A stretch of 64,000 nucleotides of DNA from NCBI GenBank assembly GCA_019359515.1, contig JAHHHC010000028.1:1-64000 (forward strand), written 5' to 3'. How positions within the stretch are numbered: position 1 is the first letter of the stretch; each line of letters opens with the position of its first letter. The position numbers and the translations under genes were made by a program. Shown here in pieces: positions 37,406 through 47,039 of the stretch. The notes beneath the pieces are model-generated. The model saw nothing but the letters and a program-made list of their open reading frames with translations. It was not told the DNA's origin and searched no databases. This stretch comes from Desmonostoc vinosum HA7617-LM4 (GTDB taxonomy: Bacteria > Cyanobacteriota > Cyanobacteriia > Cyanobacteriales > Nostocaceae).

Positions 37406-37533
37406 GTGTTAATTGTTAAGTTGTGGGCTATAAAGTCTGAAGTTAAATCTAGAGCTTGATTAGGTAGTTCTAATTTAACTATTGTTTTCATACTTCTGCC
37501 TTCACCCTTGCTGTGAGATCCTGGAGAATTCAC

Positions 37534-38319
37534 ATGGAGACATATAACGAACGCCCTGTTAACACCACTCAGACATCAAATCTTCGAGATCTCAGGGATA
37601 CTGCCTTGGGTTTGGTATCTACTTTGAGCTTTCCGGCAATAGTGGGTACGGCTGATATGATGTTGAAATCGGCTGGGGTTCACCTAGTTGGGTATGAAAA
37701 AATTGGGGGTGGACATTGTACGGCGATCGTCCGGGGTGGAATTGCTGATGTCCGTTTGGCTGTGGAATCCGGTGCCCAAACTGCTGAACAGTTTGGGCAA
37801 TTGGTTTCTAGTTTGGTGATTCCTCGCCCTTATCCCAACTTAGAGGTGGTGCTGCCAATTACTAACCGCCTGACGCAATTAATGCAGGAAGGCAATTATA
37901 GCCGTCTGAGTCATCAAGCGATCGGTTTGGTGGAAACGCGGGGATTTCCGGCGATGGTAGGTGCATGTGATGCCATGCTCAAAGCTGCTGATGTACAGTT
38001 GGCATCGTATGAAAAAATTGGTGCGGGTTTGTGTACAGCCATCATTCGTGGTTCCGTGGCAAATGTTGCAGTTGCGGTAGAAGCGGGGATGTACGAAGCA
38101 GAACGCATTGGGGAATTGAATGCAGTAATGGTGATTCCTCGACCATTAGATGATTTGGAGCAAACTTTGCCATTAGCAAGTTGTTGGATTGAAGAACGTC
38201 AACCGTTAAATTTACCGATCAATATCAAGGAGCAAGTTGCCGAAATAGAGGTGTTAAGATTGCCAGATTTGTCTCAACTACCTGTAAAAATTACAGAAGA
38301 AGTATGGAATGATGAATGA
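37534..38319 (+). CDS. ccmO: Carboxysome shell protein CcmO (tandem BMC domains)
   Basis: A 261-residue protein made of two fused BMC domains, giving a pseudohexameric trimer for facets or edges. Domain 1 contains [45 protein letters not shown]; domain 2 AIGLVETRGFPAMVGACDAMLKAADVQLASYEKIGAGLCTAIIRG. An N-terminal 25 and C-terminal 45 residues extend beyond the domains. ATG 37534 with upstream TGGAG is preferred to a GTG seven codons earlier. Last gene of the ccm run, though a 128-bp spacer separates it from ccmN. Confidence 0.94.
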   Translation: METYNERPVNTTQTSNLRDLRDTALGLVSTLSFPAIVGTADMMLKSAGVHLVGYEKIGGGHCTAIVRGGIADVRLAVESGAQTAEQFGQLVSSLVIPRPYPNLEVVLPITNRLTQLMQEGNYSRLSHQAIGLVETRGFPAMVGACDAMLKAADVQLASYEKIGAGLCTAIIRGSVANVAVAVEAGMYEAERIGELNAVMVIPRPLDDLEQTLPLASCWIEERQPLNLPINIKEQVAEIEVLRLPDLSQLPVKITEEVWNDE

Positions 38320-38381
38320 TGAATAATTAGTATCTAAATGATTAGAAATACTCATTCAATATTAATTATTCAACATTCATC
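38311..38381 (+). terminator. Long inverted repeat at the end of ccmO
   Basis: ATGAATGATGAATAATTA (38312-38329) and TAATTATTCAACATTCAT (38363-38380) pair over 18 positions with one mismatch and a 33-nt loop. The left arm overlaps the ccmO stop codon. It could end the ccm transcript or stabilise its 3' end; there is no T-run, so a classical terminator is uncertain. Confidence 0.45.
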
Positions 38382-38597
38382 TTTGGCTGGAAGGCATCTT
38401 ACGCTTTGCTTGTTGTTCTGATAATAACCTGGCAACTCCATAAATAAAACTACTTTCTTTTAATTAAGCTAATAGAGTTTAGTCTATGCTAAAGCTCACA
38501 ACTTCGTATGGGCCAAGCTTTATCATTGGCTAGTGTTCAGTGATACTAGATATATATCTATAGAATCGCTGTTAGCTATTTAAGAGGAGAATCACCC

Positions 38598-39539
38598 TTG
38601 AACCAAGCGACGCTACACCAGTTGAAGGTGTTCGAGGCAGCAGCAAGACACAGTAGTTTTACTCGTGCTGCTGAAGAATTATTTCTCACCCAACCTACCG
38701 TTTCAATGCAGATCAAGCAGCTCACAAAATCGGTAGGATTGCCATTATTTGAGCAGGTGGGAAAGCGTTTGTATTTAACAGAAGCAGGACGGGAATTATT
38801 TGGCACATGTCGGCAAATTTTTGAAACTATAGCCCAATTTGACATGAAAATTGCTGACTTAAAAGGGCTAAAACAGGGACAATTACGCTTAGCAGTAATT
38901 ACAACAGCCAAGTATTTTATACCTCGTTTGTTGGGGCCATTTTGCCAACTTTACCCAGGAATTGAAATCTCCCTGCAAGTAACTAACCATGAACGCATTT
39001 TAGAACGGATGGTTAATAATTCGGACGACTTGTATATTATGAGTCAGCTTCCAGAACATTTAGATGTGAATTTTGAGCCATTTTTAGAAAATCCTTTAGT
39101 AGTTTTTGCACCAACTAATCATCCGTTAGCAAAAGAAAGAAATATTCCCATACACCGTTTAGCTGATGAACCTTTTATTATGCGAGAACCGGGTTCAGGA
39201 ACTCGTCGCACTGTCCAAAGCTTATTTGAGGAAGAGGGGGTAAAAGTGAAAGTGAAGTTGGAGTTGGGGAGTAATGAAGCAATTAAGCAGGCGATCGCAG
39301 GTGGTTTGGGTATCTCAGTTTTATCTCGTCATACCTTAATGCCAAATACGCCAGAGTTATGCATTTTGGATGTACAACACTTCCCCATTAAGCGGGCTTG
39401 GTTCATGGTTCACCCAGCGGGCAAACAGTTATCTATTGTCGCCCGTACCTATTATGAATATCTACTAGGTGCAGCTAAGAAGTTTGTAGACGAGCAAACT
39501 GCTTTGTCTTATGACACCAGGTTTGAGCGAGTTAAGTAG
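38598..39539 (+). CDS. cmpR: LysR-type regulator of inorganic carbon genes (CmpR-like)
   Basis: A 313-residue LysR regulator: N-terminal winged HTH LHQLKVFEAAARHSSFTRAAEELFLTQPTVSMQIKQL, then the CbbR/CmpR-type effector domain (EPGSGTRRTVQSLFEEEG, GSNEAIKQAIAGGLGISVLSRHTL). CbbR/CmpR/NdhR relatives sense photorespiratory and carbon metabolites and control CO2-uptake genes. The start is a TTG at 38598 with AGAGGAG eight bases upstream. Position after ccmO suggests control of the adjoining ccm and ndh4 genes. Among cyanobacterial paralogues (RbcR, NdhR, CmpR) the CmpR choice rests partly on this gene order, so it is tentative. Confidence 0.8.
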   Translation: MNQATLHQLKVFEAAARHSSFTRAAEELFLTQPTVSMQIKQLTKSVGLPLFEQVGKRLYLTEAGRELFGTCRQIFETIAQFDMKIADLKGLKQGQLRLAVITTAKYFIPRLLGPFCQLYPGIEISLQVTNHERILERMVNNSDDLYIMSQLPEHLDVNFEPFLENPLVVFAPTNHPLAKERNIPIHRLADEPFIMREPGSGTRRTVQSLFEEEGVKVKVKLELGSNEAIKQAIAGGLGISVLSRHTLMPNTPELCILDVQHFPIKRAWFMVHPAGKQLSIVARTYYEYLLGAAKKFVDEQTALSYDTRFERVK

Positions 39540-39738
39540 TGATAGGGAGTAGGGGATTGGGGAATGCGGGGCCCCCGCCTCTTATGGGTAGGTTTTTTAG
39601 ATTTCGCGTTTTGGTTGACGCGTCCCCACGTCCCCGCGTCCCCGCGTCCCCTCTTTCCTATCCCAAAGGACTTGACGGTTACACCCTAAAACATTAAAAA
39701 TAACCAGCATCACTATTAAAAGTGGGGAAAAACTGGCA

Positions 39739-41364
39739 GTGGTTAACCCAGAAGTACTATCTCATCGTCAAGCAGTCCAAAGCGAGATTGTGGCTGTGAC
39801 AGTGTATGCTGACAAAGCCCTAGTGACACGACGGGGTGTAGTTTCTCTCACGGGACTTGAACGGGAGTTAGTAATTACCCCATTACCAGTAACTTTAGAA
39901 ACGGAGTCTGTAAGAGTAAGTGGTACAGGTTCGATAGGAGTACGCTTGCTGGGGGTAAGTTGCGATCGCATTTACACTACTGAACCTGTAGCGGAAAGAG
40001 TTGCACAACTGACGCGGCAGATTCAGCAAGTAGAAGCCGAAAAACGCTATCTCCAAGCTCAAATAGATGCTTTAGCGTTGCAGTCTCATTTTATCGAAGG
40101 CTTACGTGACAAAACCGAAGAACCCTTTTCCCAGAGTCTGGCGCGGAAAAATCTCAGCTTGAGCGAAACTTTAGATTTCTTAAACTTTTTGGGCAGCCAG
40201 TATGGCGAGTATGCGATCGCTTCTGGAGATTGCAAAAGTCAGCAGCAAGAATTAGACAAACAATTACAGGCTTTGCAGGCTTCATTGCAAAAAATCCAAA
40301 CACCCCATCCCAAAGAAAGTTTTACTTTAGTTGTAGCGATTGAAACTGAGGGTGCAGGCGAGTTTGAGCTAGAGCTATCTTACCTCGTCAACCGGGCTAG
40401 CTGGATTCCTCTTTATGATTTACGCTTCAGCACTACTAGCAATATCGTACATCTGAGCTACTTAGCAGAAGTCACTCAAAGCAGCGGTGAAGACTGGATT
40501 GACGCAGCGCTGACTCTTTCCACCGCTAAACCGGGATTAGGTACACTCCCACCCAAACTAGAACCCTGGTATATCGGTACTGTAATCCCCCCAACAGTCC
40601 GACAAAGACAAATACAACAGCCATCATTGCCTACCTTAGCAACCACTGCTATTGCCCGTGAACAAAATTGGCAAGAAGAAGACGAAGTTGCCCCAGAAGC
40701 TAGTGCCATACCAGCGGAAATAGTAGTAGCTGAAGTATCTAAGGAGGGAAGTGTAGTCACCTTCAAACTCAATAGCGGTGGTAACATTCCTAGCGATGGC
40801 GCACCTCATAAAACAACAATTTTTAACGAAGATTATCCTTGTAACTTTGATTATGTAGCAATGCCGCGTTTGGTCAGCTTTGCTTATTTACAAGCTAAAG
40901 TCAAAAATAGCCCTGATGGTGCGACTTTGTTACCAGGTAAAGCGAATATTTTTCGGAATGATGTTTTTATTGGTGCAACTGAGTTAGAAAATATTGCGCC
41001 TGGACAAGAATTCAAACTAAATTTAGGAATTGATGAAGGTTTAAAAATTGAGCGTGAGTTAGTTGAGCGTCAAGTAGATAAAAGACTGATGAGCAACCAA
41101 CGCCGGATTACCTATGCTTATCGATTACTAATTACTAATTTACTTGATAAGCTAGCAAGTCTGAAACTAACTGAACAATTACCAGTTAGCCGTACCGAGC
41201 AAATTAAAGTACGGTTGATCCGTAGCAATCCCCAAATTCAACTTGGGGAAATGGGAATTCTGGAATGGGAGTTAAATCTTTCAACCCAGCAGAAGATAGA
41301 GATATATTATCAATTTACTGTTGAGCATCCGCCAGAATTAACAGTAGCTGGGTTGGATATTTAA
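39739..41364 (+). CDS. MuiA-like protein (DUF4140/DUF4139)
   Basis: A 541-residue protein of the mucoidy inhibitor MuiA group. The N-terminal DUF4140 part (VAVTVYADKALVTRRGVVSLTGLERELVITPLP) ends in a coiled coil (about 85-110 and 160-190). The DUF4139 beta-rich region runs from about 195 to the end (VNRASWIPLYDLRFSTTSNIVHLSYLAEVTQSSGEDW and NQRRITYAYRLLITNLLDK). Starts with GTG. No signal peptide. Role in cyanobacteria is unknown; the name comes from an enteric phenotype. A G-rich repeat lies upstream (39550-39655). Confidence 0.82.
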   Translation: MVNPEVLSHRQAVQSEIVAVTVYADKALVTRRGVVSLTGLERELVITPLPVTLETESVRVSGTGSIGVRLLGVSCDRIYTTEPVAERVAQLTRQIQQVEAEKRYLQAQIDALALQSHFIEGLRDKTEEPFSQSLARKNLSLSETLDFLNFLGSQYGEYAIASGDCKSQQQELDKQLQALQASLQKIQTPHPKESFTLVVAIETEGAGEFELELSYLVNRASWIPLYDLRFSTTSNIVHLSYLAEVTQSSGEDWIDAALTLSTAKPGLGTLPPKLEPWYIGTVIPPTVRQRQIQQPSLPTLATTAIAREQNWQEEDEVAPEASAIPAEIVVAEVSKEGSVVTFKLNSGGNIPSDGAPHKTTIFNEDYPCNFDYVAMPRLVSFAYLQAKVKNSPDGATLLPGKANIFRNDVFIGATELENIAPGQEFKLNLGIDEGLKIERELVERQVDKRLMSNQRRITYAYRLLITNLLDKLASLKLTEQLPVSRTEQIKVRLIRSNPQIQLGEMGILEWELNLSTQQKIEIYYQFTVEHPPELTVAGLDI

Positions 41365-41390
41365 TCATGTTAAAAATTCGAGTTTAACGT

Positions 41391-41588
41391 TTATTCTTCT
41401 GGTAAAACCCATTTTGGCGGTTCCATCATTTTTTTCCGTAATCGTTCTTCAGCCATTTGCAGCATTTGATCTAGGGAAGTATCTTCGATAAATTTCGCGG
41501 CTGCTTCTCTAAACTCAATATTGGGGCATTTATCGCCTAAAACACACCCATTGACGCAAGCTTCAGCACAGTTAATCTTCTGCTCCAC
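41391..41588 (-). CDS. Small conserved cysteine-containing protein
   Basis: A 65-residue protein, too small to assign. It begins at GTG 41586-41588 with AGGAG upstream. Four cysteines near the start (INCAEACVNGCVLGDKCPN) form a C-x3-C-x3-C-x5-C pattern that could bind a metal or form disulfides. The rest is an amphipathic helix (DQMLQMAEERLRKKMMEPPKW). I believe it is a conserved cyanobacterial family of unknown function. It converges on the MuiA-like gene. Confidence 0.65.
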   Translation of the reverse strand: MEQKINCAEACVNGCVLGDKCPNIEFREAAAKFIEDTSLDQMLQMAEERLRKKMMEPPKWVLPEE

Positions 41589-41755
41589 AGCAAACTCCTC
41601 TGTTTAACAGTTATGAGTTGTGAGTTGTTAACTTTGAACTCTTAACTCTCAAGCATTACCTTCCAGATAAATTTTACCTTGCCAGTTGTCACAGCATCTT
41701 TGCATCCTTGAATTACGATTGCTGTATATGCAATCTCTTTTTGAAGTAAGCGCTC

Positions 41756-43156
41756 ATGTCGGAAATATTTGCCACTACTGGAACGATCGCGGCGATCGCT
41801 ACAGCTGTTGTTCCCCAACAGGGTAGTGTGGGGATTGTGCGGGTGTCTGGTTCCCAAGCAATGGCGATCGCTCAAACTCTGTTTCATGCACCTGGGCGTC
41901 AAGTTTGGGAAACTCACAGAATTATTTACGGCTATATTCGTCATCCCCAAACACAAGCACTTGTAGATGAAGCCTTGTTGTTAATCATGCAAGCACCCCG
42001 TTCTTATACTCGTGAAGATGTGGTAGAATTCCATTGCCACGGGGGAATTATGGCAGTACAGCAAGTATTGCAACTGTGTTTGGAAGGTGGCGCGAGATTA
42101 GCTCAGCCAGGGGAATTTACTCTCCGCGCCTTTTTGAATGGGCGCTTAGATTTGACGCAGGCTGAGAGTATTGCCGATTTGGTGGGAGCGCGATCGCCCC
42201 AAGCTGCCCAAACGGCTTTAGCTGGTTTGCAAGGAAAATTGGCTCATCCCATCCGGCAGTTACGCGCTAACTGCTTGGATATTTTAGCTGAAATCGAAGC
42301 TCGTATCGATTTTGAGGAAGACTTAGCTCCGCTAGATGATAAAAGCATTGTATCAGAAATTGCGAAAATTGCGGCAGAAATCACCAAATTATTAGCGACA
42401 AAAGACCAAGGTGAGCTGCTGCGTACAGGTTTAAAAGTAGCGATTGTGGGGCGTCCGAATGTCGGGAAATCGAGCTTGTTGAACGCTTGGAGTCGGAGCG
42501 ATCGCGCTATTGTCACAGATTTGCCTGGTACAACCCGCGATGTTGTGGAATCGCAGCTAGTGGTGGGGGGAATTCCCGTGCAGGTGCTGGATACGGCGGG
42601 AATTCGGGAAACAGTAGACCAAGTAGAGAAAATTGGCGTTGAGCGATCGCGTCGTGCTGCTAGTGCGGCTGATTTAGTTTTGTTAACTATCGATGCCTCA
42701 GCAGGTTGGACGGCAGGCGATCAAGAAATTTACGAACAGGTACAACACCGTCCTTTGATTTTAGTAATCAACAAGATTGACCTTGTAGAAACATGGCAAG
42801 CGACATCTCTACATCTGATGAAATATCCAAATACTATCAACCAAATTGTTCACACAGTAGCAGCTAAAAACCAAGGTATCGATAGTTTAGAAACAGCAAT
42901 TTTAGAGATAGTTAAAGCTGGGAGAGTTCAAGCGGCTGACATGGATTTAGCAATCAATCAAAGACAAGCCGCAGCTTTAACGAAGGCTAAAATATCTTTG
43001 GAACAAGTATTAGCGACAATTACCCAACAATTACCTCTTGATTTTTGGACAATTGATTTACGAGGCGCAATTTATGCCTTGGGAGAAATTACTGGCGAAG
43101 AAGTTACAGAATCTGTTTTGGATAGAATTTTTAGTAGATTTTGTATTGGTAAATAA
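41756..43156 (+). CDS. mnmE: tRNA modification GTPase MnmE
   Basis: A 466-residue GTPase which, with MnmG, modifies the wobble uridine of certain tRNAs. Domains in order: N-terminal tetrahydrofolate-binding region (1-120, [24 protein letters not shown]), helical domain, and an inserted G domain with G1 GRPNVGKS at 232-239, DLPGTTRD and DTAG switches, and NKID. The C-terminus ends with the conserved CIGK. Full length and intact. Confidence 0.97.
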   Translation: MSEIFATTGTIAAIATAVVPQQGSVGIVRVSGSQAMAIAQTLFHAPGRQVWETHRIIYGYIRHPQTQALVDEALLLIMQAPRSYTREDVVEFHCHGGIMAVQQVLQLCLEGGARLAQPGEFTLRAFLNGRLDLTQAESIADLVGARSPQAAQTALAGLQGKLAHPIRQLRANCLDILAEIEARIDFEEDLAPLDDKSIVSEIAKIAAEITKLLATKDQGELLRTGLKVAIVGRPNVGKSSLLNAWSRSDRAIVTDLPGTTRDVVESQLVVGGIPVQVLDTAGIRETVDQVEKIGVERSRRAASAADLVLLTIDASAGWTAGDQEIYEQVQHRPLILVINKIDLVETWQATSLHLMKYPNTINQIVHTVAAKNQGIDSLETAILEIVKAGRVQAADMDLAINQRQAAALTKAKISLEQVLATITQQLPLDFWTIDLRGAIYALGEITGEEVTESVLDRIFSRFCIGK

Positions 43157-43236
43157 AGTTATGCTTGATAATATTATGCATAGAAAGCTTCTATTTTATT
43201 TATGTGAAAGTAGTGTAAATTTAAAATAATAACCAC

Positions 43237-43731
43237 ATGCATATCTCAATTCGCCAAGCAAGCATACAAGATACGGTGATAGTTTCAGATGTACTGCGAG
43301 AAGCAGCAGTTTGGCTTCAGCAGCTTGGTATACCGCTTTGGCATGATAGCGAAGTTGCAATGGAAAGTATCTCTCAAGATGTTGCTAACGGTTTATTTTT
43401 TCTAGCTGAAGCGGCTGGCGAACCTGCTGGTACAATCAAATTTCAACTTGAAGATTTACTTTTCTGGCCTGATGTATCACAGGAAGAGTCAGCATTTGTA
43501 CATCGCCTTGCTATTCGACGCCATTACTCTGGTGGTAAAGTTTCTTTAGTATTGCTTAATTGGGCTGTTGAATATGCAAAAATGCTCGGCAGACGTTATT
43601 TACGGCTAGATTGTGATGCTGCACGTCCACGCCTAAGAGCAGTATATGAAAATTTTGGTTTTCGTCATCATAGCGATAGACAAGTTGGTGCTTTTTACGT
43701 TTCTCGCTATGAATATGAAATACTTACATAA
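43237..43731 (+). CDS. GNAT family N-acetyltransferase
   Basis: A 164-residue acetyltransferase. Strand and loop pattern ESAFVHRLAIRRHYSGGKVSLVLLNWAVEYAKMLGRRYLRLDCDAARPRLRAVYENFGFRHH is the GNAT acetyl-CoA-binding and C-terminal region; a basic RRHYSGG replaces the common R/QxxGxG/A loop. Substrate not predictable. 80 bp after mnmE, possibly cotranscribed, and 35 bp before an SDR remnant. Confidence 0.85.
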   Translation: MHISIRQASIQDTVIVSDVLREAAVWLQQLGIPLWHDSEVAMESISQDVANGLFFLAEAAGEPAGTIKFQLEDLLFWPDVSQEESAFVHRLAIRRHYSGGKVSLVLLNWAVEYAKMLGRRYLRLDCDAARPRLRAVYENFGFRHHSDRQVGAFYVSRYEYEILT

Positions 43732-43766
43732 CAAGTCGAAGCATTACGAATTAACATCATATCCAT

Positions 43767-44072
43767 ATGTCTTTTATTGATGAAGTTAATCATTTTAATG
43801 TCTTGATTGTGGGAGCAAGCCAAGGTATAGGTTTTGGTTTTGTCAAAAAATTGCTACAAGATGATAAAATTACCAAAATTTATGCAACTTATCGTCATTT
43901 GGAATCAGCTACTGATTTAATAGCTCTGGCAAATCAGCACTCTGATCTGTTAATTTGTCTATCGATGGATATTACTGAAGAGTCACAAATTATTGCAGCT
44001 ATTCAACAAATCCGCGCTCAAGAACGCAAATTACATTTAGTAATTAACTGTGTGGGATTACTGGGTGGATAA
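43767..44072 (+). pseudogene. Truncated short-chain dehydrogenase (SDR)
   Basis: Only about the first 98 residues of an SDR survive. The NAD(P)-binding motif is present as IVGASQGIGFGF and the NNAG-type strand as VINCVGLLG. The catalytic Ser-Tyr-Lys region is gone: the reading frame stops at 44070-44072 just after entering xisH-type sequence. The junction lies near 44062. It cannot be an active dehydrogenase. Confidence 0.8.
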
Positions 44073-44422
44073 TCACTCATGATCCGTTATCAGTTAAAGT
44101 TGATGAGATTGAATTTTATATAGACTTAGGAGTAGAAAGAATCCTAGCTGCTGAAAAGTCTGGTCAAAAAATTGCAGTTGAGATTAAATCTTTTCTTGGT
44201 ACATCAGAAATTAGTGATTTTTACATAGCTCTTGGTCAAACACTCACTTACCGAGCAGCATTACGAAGAAAACATCCTAATAGAATTTTATAAGCAATTT
44301 CAGAGGATATTTATCAAGAATTTTTTGTTAAACAATTTATTCAAGAAATAATAGCTGAACACAAACTGAAACTACTGATTTTTGAACCAATTCAACAAGA
44401 GGTTTTATTATGGAAGGAATGA
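44063..44422 (+). pseudogene. Degraded xisH (fdxN-element excision controlling factor-like)
   Basis: In one frame from 44063 the sequence reads GWIITHDPLSVKVDEIEFYI, LGVERILAAEKSGQKIAVEIKSF, then AISEDIYQEFFVKQFIQEII to LLWKE. This is XisH lacking its first 20 or so residues. A stop codon at 44291-44293 interrupts it where family members read RILYLA; loss of three bases there would explain it. Its normal partner xisI overlaps the 3' end. Inactive unless stop and missing start are bypassed. Confidence 0.82.
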
Positions 44423-44739
44423 ACTACCGTGAATTAGTACAAACTATTCTTAAAGGTCATTCAATGCATGACTCGAATGATAATACAGAAATACAGCTAG
44501 TTTTTGATACAGAGCGTGATCATTATCAGGTTATTCACTTGGGATGGGAAGAACTAAGGCGGGTTTATGGTTGCATCATTCACGTTGATATTAAGGATGG
44601 TAAGATTTGGATTCAGCGAGATGGGACTGAGGTTGGAGTAGCTGATGAGTTAGTGGCGGCTGGGGTGCCAAAGCAAGATATTGTTTTAGGTTTTCATGCT
44701 CCCTATAAGCGCAAGTTTACGGAATTTGCAGTAGGGTAA
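44410..44739 (+). CDS. xisI: XisI family protein
   Basis: A 109-residue protein of the XisI family (fdxN element excision controlling factor), recognised by TEIQLVFDTERDHYQVIHLGWEELRRVYGCIIHVDIKDGKIWIQRDGTE and VPKQDIVLGFHAPYKRKFTEFAVG. Many cyanobacteria carry numerous xisH/xisI pairs far from any excised element, so a direct role in DNA excision should not be assumed. Starts at ATG 44410 or 44419, overlapping the xisH end. Intact although xisH is broken. Confidence 0.9.
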   Translation: MEGMNYRELVQTILKGHSMHDSNDNTEIQLVFDTERDHYQVIHLGWEELRRVYGCIIHVDIKDGKIWIQRDGTEVGVADELVAAGVPKQDIVLGFHAPYKRKFTEFAVG

Positions 44740-44904
44740 ATAGAAAATTCATGCATTGCAAAAATTAGAGCGTTGGCAGTTGAAAGACATTCTCTGGCGT
44801 AGATTTAAATCTCAGCTGAGACAAAAGCTACAGATGCATTTTTGTGTTGTATTCTGCATAAAAGTATATTAAATATTTCTTATATTTAACGATCGCCTGT
44901 TTAC

Positions 44905-45519
44905 TTACATGGAAGGTTTAGCAAAAATCGTCAACAAAACAGGCCCTAATAGGTAGTAATGACCTAAACACAATAGTCCAGCAGCACTACCCAATATTTC
45001 ACGACTCTCTCGATTGTAAAATCTAATTCTCGCAGGAGAGGCTGCTATCAACTCAGATGCTGTTTTGCTTGTAGTGTAATCAACCAAGTAGAAGCGTCCA
45101 CCAGGAACAAGTACCCGCGCCACTTCACACAAAACTTGTTGTGGTTCTAAATAGTGTAGAAAGCTGATAGTGTTAAAAACAGCATCAAATTGACCATCAG
45201 TAAAAGGTAGAGATTCTGCTCTACCCTCAACATAAATTAAACGCGGATGGTGACAATTTCTTTGTCTTGCTACGCGTAACATTTGAGCAGAAAAATCTAA
45301 TCCTGTACCGCGTAAATCGGGAAATTGATTTGCAAGTCGTTGCAGCAGGCGTCCAGTACCACAACCTAAATCAAGTACGTTTGGTTGCACTGGCAAATCA
45401 ACTTTTGACAGTAATCGTTTGTGGATAGCTTGATAAAATACCGAAGGAAAAAGTAAGTCGTAACTTGGGGCCCAACGGTCAAAAAGTTGCTTTTTATCAC
45501 TGAGAAAGTTGCTAATCAT
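44905..45519 (-). CDS. Class I SAM-dependent methyltransferase (UbiE/Methyltransf_11-like)
   Basis: A 204-residue methyltransferase. Motif I is NVLDLGCGTGRLLQRLANQFP, followed by RGTGLDFSAQMLRVAR and FDAVFNTISFLHYLEP. The start FLSDKKQLFDRWAPSYDLLFPSVFYQ is typical of small cyanobacterial enzymes of this group. Substrate unknown. 25 bp downstream of the secreted-protein gene in the same direction. Confidence 0.87.
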   Translation of the reverse strand: MISNFLSDKKQLFDRWAPSYDLLFPSVFYQAIHKRLLSKVDLPVQPNVLDLGCGTGRLLQRLANQFPDLRGTGLDFSAQMLRVARQRNCHHPRLIYVEGRAESLPFTDGQFDAVFNTISFLHYLEPQQVLCEVARVLVPGGRFYLVDYTTSKTASELIAASPARIRFYNRESREILGSAAGLLCLGHYYLLGPVLLTIFAKPSM

Positions 45520-45544
45520 GAGTTTTTATAGCCCAAACCATCTA

Positions 45545-46783
45545 TTAATTGAACCAAGCCGCAAATTGAAAAAATTGCCCTCTAAAAGCTTGTAATAAAC
45601 GCTGCCACGTACCTGTATCTGTTTGTTTGCCGAACTCTAGATAGGGCGCAACAGCAGTTCCCTGCACCCACAACACTAAATCAAACTCACGAGGTTGGGT
45701 AAAGACTTTATTTAAATTAATACCTCTAACTTCGGCTTTTCTCCAAAAGGGAATTAATTTTTTACCTGCCAGCGAGGCATCAGCTTCATTTAAAAATTTT
45801 AACCAACTATCAATCATCTCTTGGCTAACTGCCGCATTGGGGATTACTCCCTTTTGTCGAGGATTGGGTAACCATTCACGGTCATTATCGGTTTCCGCTA
45901 AAATTAAATTCCAGGATTGACGACTTAAGGCTGTGACTGTTTTTAAATGTTGCATTGCAGCTGTTAAACGCTCTGGTTCTGCAACTGGAAAATTGATTAG
46001 ATGAATCAAGGCAACTATATCGCTAATATCAGTATTACCAAAAACAAATGCTCCGGTACCGTTAGTTAAAAATTGGTAGGGAGTTTGTGGTTTGGCAAAA
46101 ATCAAATGAGCAGTTGAGTCAAATGCTTTACTTTCATCATATGCCAACACAACCTGAGTCATTGCAGAAAGTAAATTACAATATCCCTTTAGCCAAATTA
46201 CATCACCTGCATCAAATGTGATCGCAAAATTTTGAGCGGCTTTTTCTGTTGCTTGTATCCCTGTCAATAAGCTAAAAGTTTTCCAAAAAGTTTCATTTTC
46301 TTCTAGCTTGCCATCGGCATTGAAATCCATCCGGGTTAAACCAAGCCGCAGTGACAATTTGACTTGATTATCTTTGATAGGTTCAAGAGTATTTTTAACT
46401 TGAGTTAAATCATTGAGTAAGTCTTGCAGAATATTTCGTGCATCTTTGTAAGTAACTGGCTGTGGTTTGGGATTTTCTGGCACGGGAAGACGCAAAATTG
46501 GGAAGAATTGGGTGATACCATTTTGCTGCAAACCATAACGATATAGTGACTGCATTAACCTTTGAGTTGCACCCATTAGTTGCACAACTCCTAAACCCAA
46601 TCGCGTGTTATCGTTACTCTCATTTTGCTGAAGCTTTGCAACAAGGGCTTTTTCTCCCTGCTGAAATTGAGCATTAATTAAATACTGCTCAATGTCGGAA
46701 GTCGGTGGTGCCGATTTTACTAATGATGTAAATGGAAATATCACAGTAAGGATCACAAGCAAAGAACATACAAAAAAACGCAT
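45545..46783 (-). CDS. Conserved secreted protein with an EF-hand-like motif
   Basis: A 412-residue protein with a signal peptide (about residues 1-24, VCSLLVILTVIFPFTSLVKSA). The body is largely helical; DFNADGKLEENETF near residue 155 looks like a single EF-hand calcium-binding loop. No enzyme signature is visible. Similar proteins occur in cyanobacteria without known function, as far as I recall. Paired with the methyltransferase gene downstream. Confidence 0.65.
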   Translation of the reverse strand: MRFFVCSLLVILTVIFPFTSLVKSAPPTSDIEQYLINAQFQQGEKALVAKLQQNESNDNTRLGLGVVQLMGATQRLMQSLYRYGLQQNGITQFFPILRLPVPENPKPQPVTYKDARNILQDLLNDLTQVKNTLEPIKDNQVKLSLRLGLTRMDFNADGKLEENETFWKTFSLLTGIQATEKAAQNFAITFDAGDVIWLKGYCNLLSAMTQVVLAYDESKAFDSTAHLIFAKPQTPYQFLTNGTGAFVFGNTDISDIVALIHLINFPVAEPERLTAAMQHLKTVTALSRQSWNLILAETDNDREWLPNPRQKGVIPNAAVSQEMIDSWLKFLNEADASLAGKKLIPFWRKAEVRGINLNKVFTQPREFDLVLWVQGTAVAPYLEFGKQTDTGTWQRLLQAFRGQFFQFAAWFN

Positions 46784-46910
46784 AACATCCCACTTTAGCT
46801 GAGAAATTTAGCTGAATCAAAAAGAAGCCTCTCACCTACCCGGAACGGGAGGCGATGAGATGGATTTTTGGGCGGTGAGGAGTCCCAACCTGAGTGATAT
46901 TTGATTTCAA

Positions 46911-47039
46911 TCAGATGGGTGATGAGGTGGGTGACGAATCGCCAAACTCAAGAGCGTATTCACGAATAATATCTGTTTTGGTTCTTCCCGTTTGCTGGGC
47001 AACGTCCGACGGAATACCGGGAGTCGCTGAGAAGCCCAC
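46911..47039 (-). pseudogene. Possible ribbon-helix-helix protein fragment
   Basis: A minus-strand frame reads IPSDVAQQTGRTKTDIIREY, which looks like the helical half of a CopG/RHH-type antitoxin or regulator. The usual N-terminal strand and start codon are not clear, and the C-terminus runs into low-complexity sequence, so at best a decayed gene. A perfect palindrome lies exactly at its 5' end. No toxin gene is adjacent. Confidence 0.3.

Noticed and set aside
44740-44904. Short stretch reading LQKLERWQLKDILWRRFKSQ in one frame after xisI
   Set aside because: No start codon or ribosome binding site and no recognised homologue; probably chance or a remnant too short to name.
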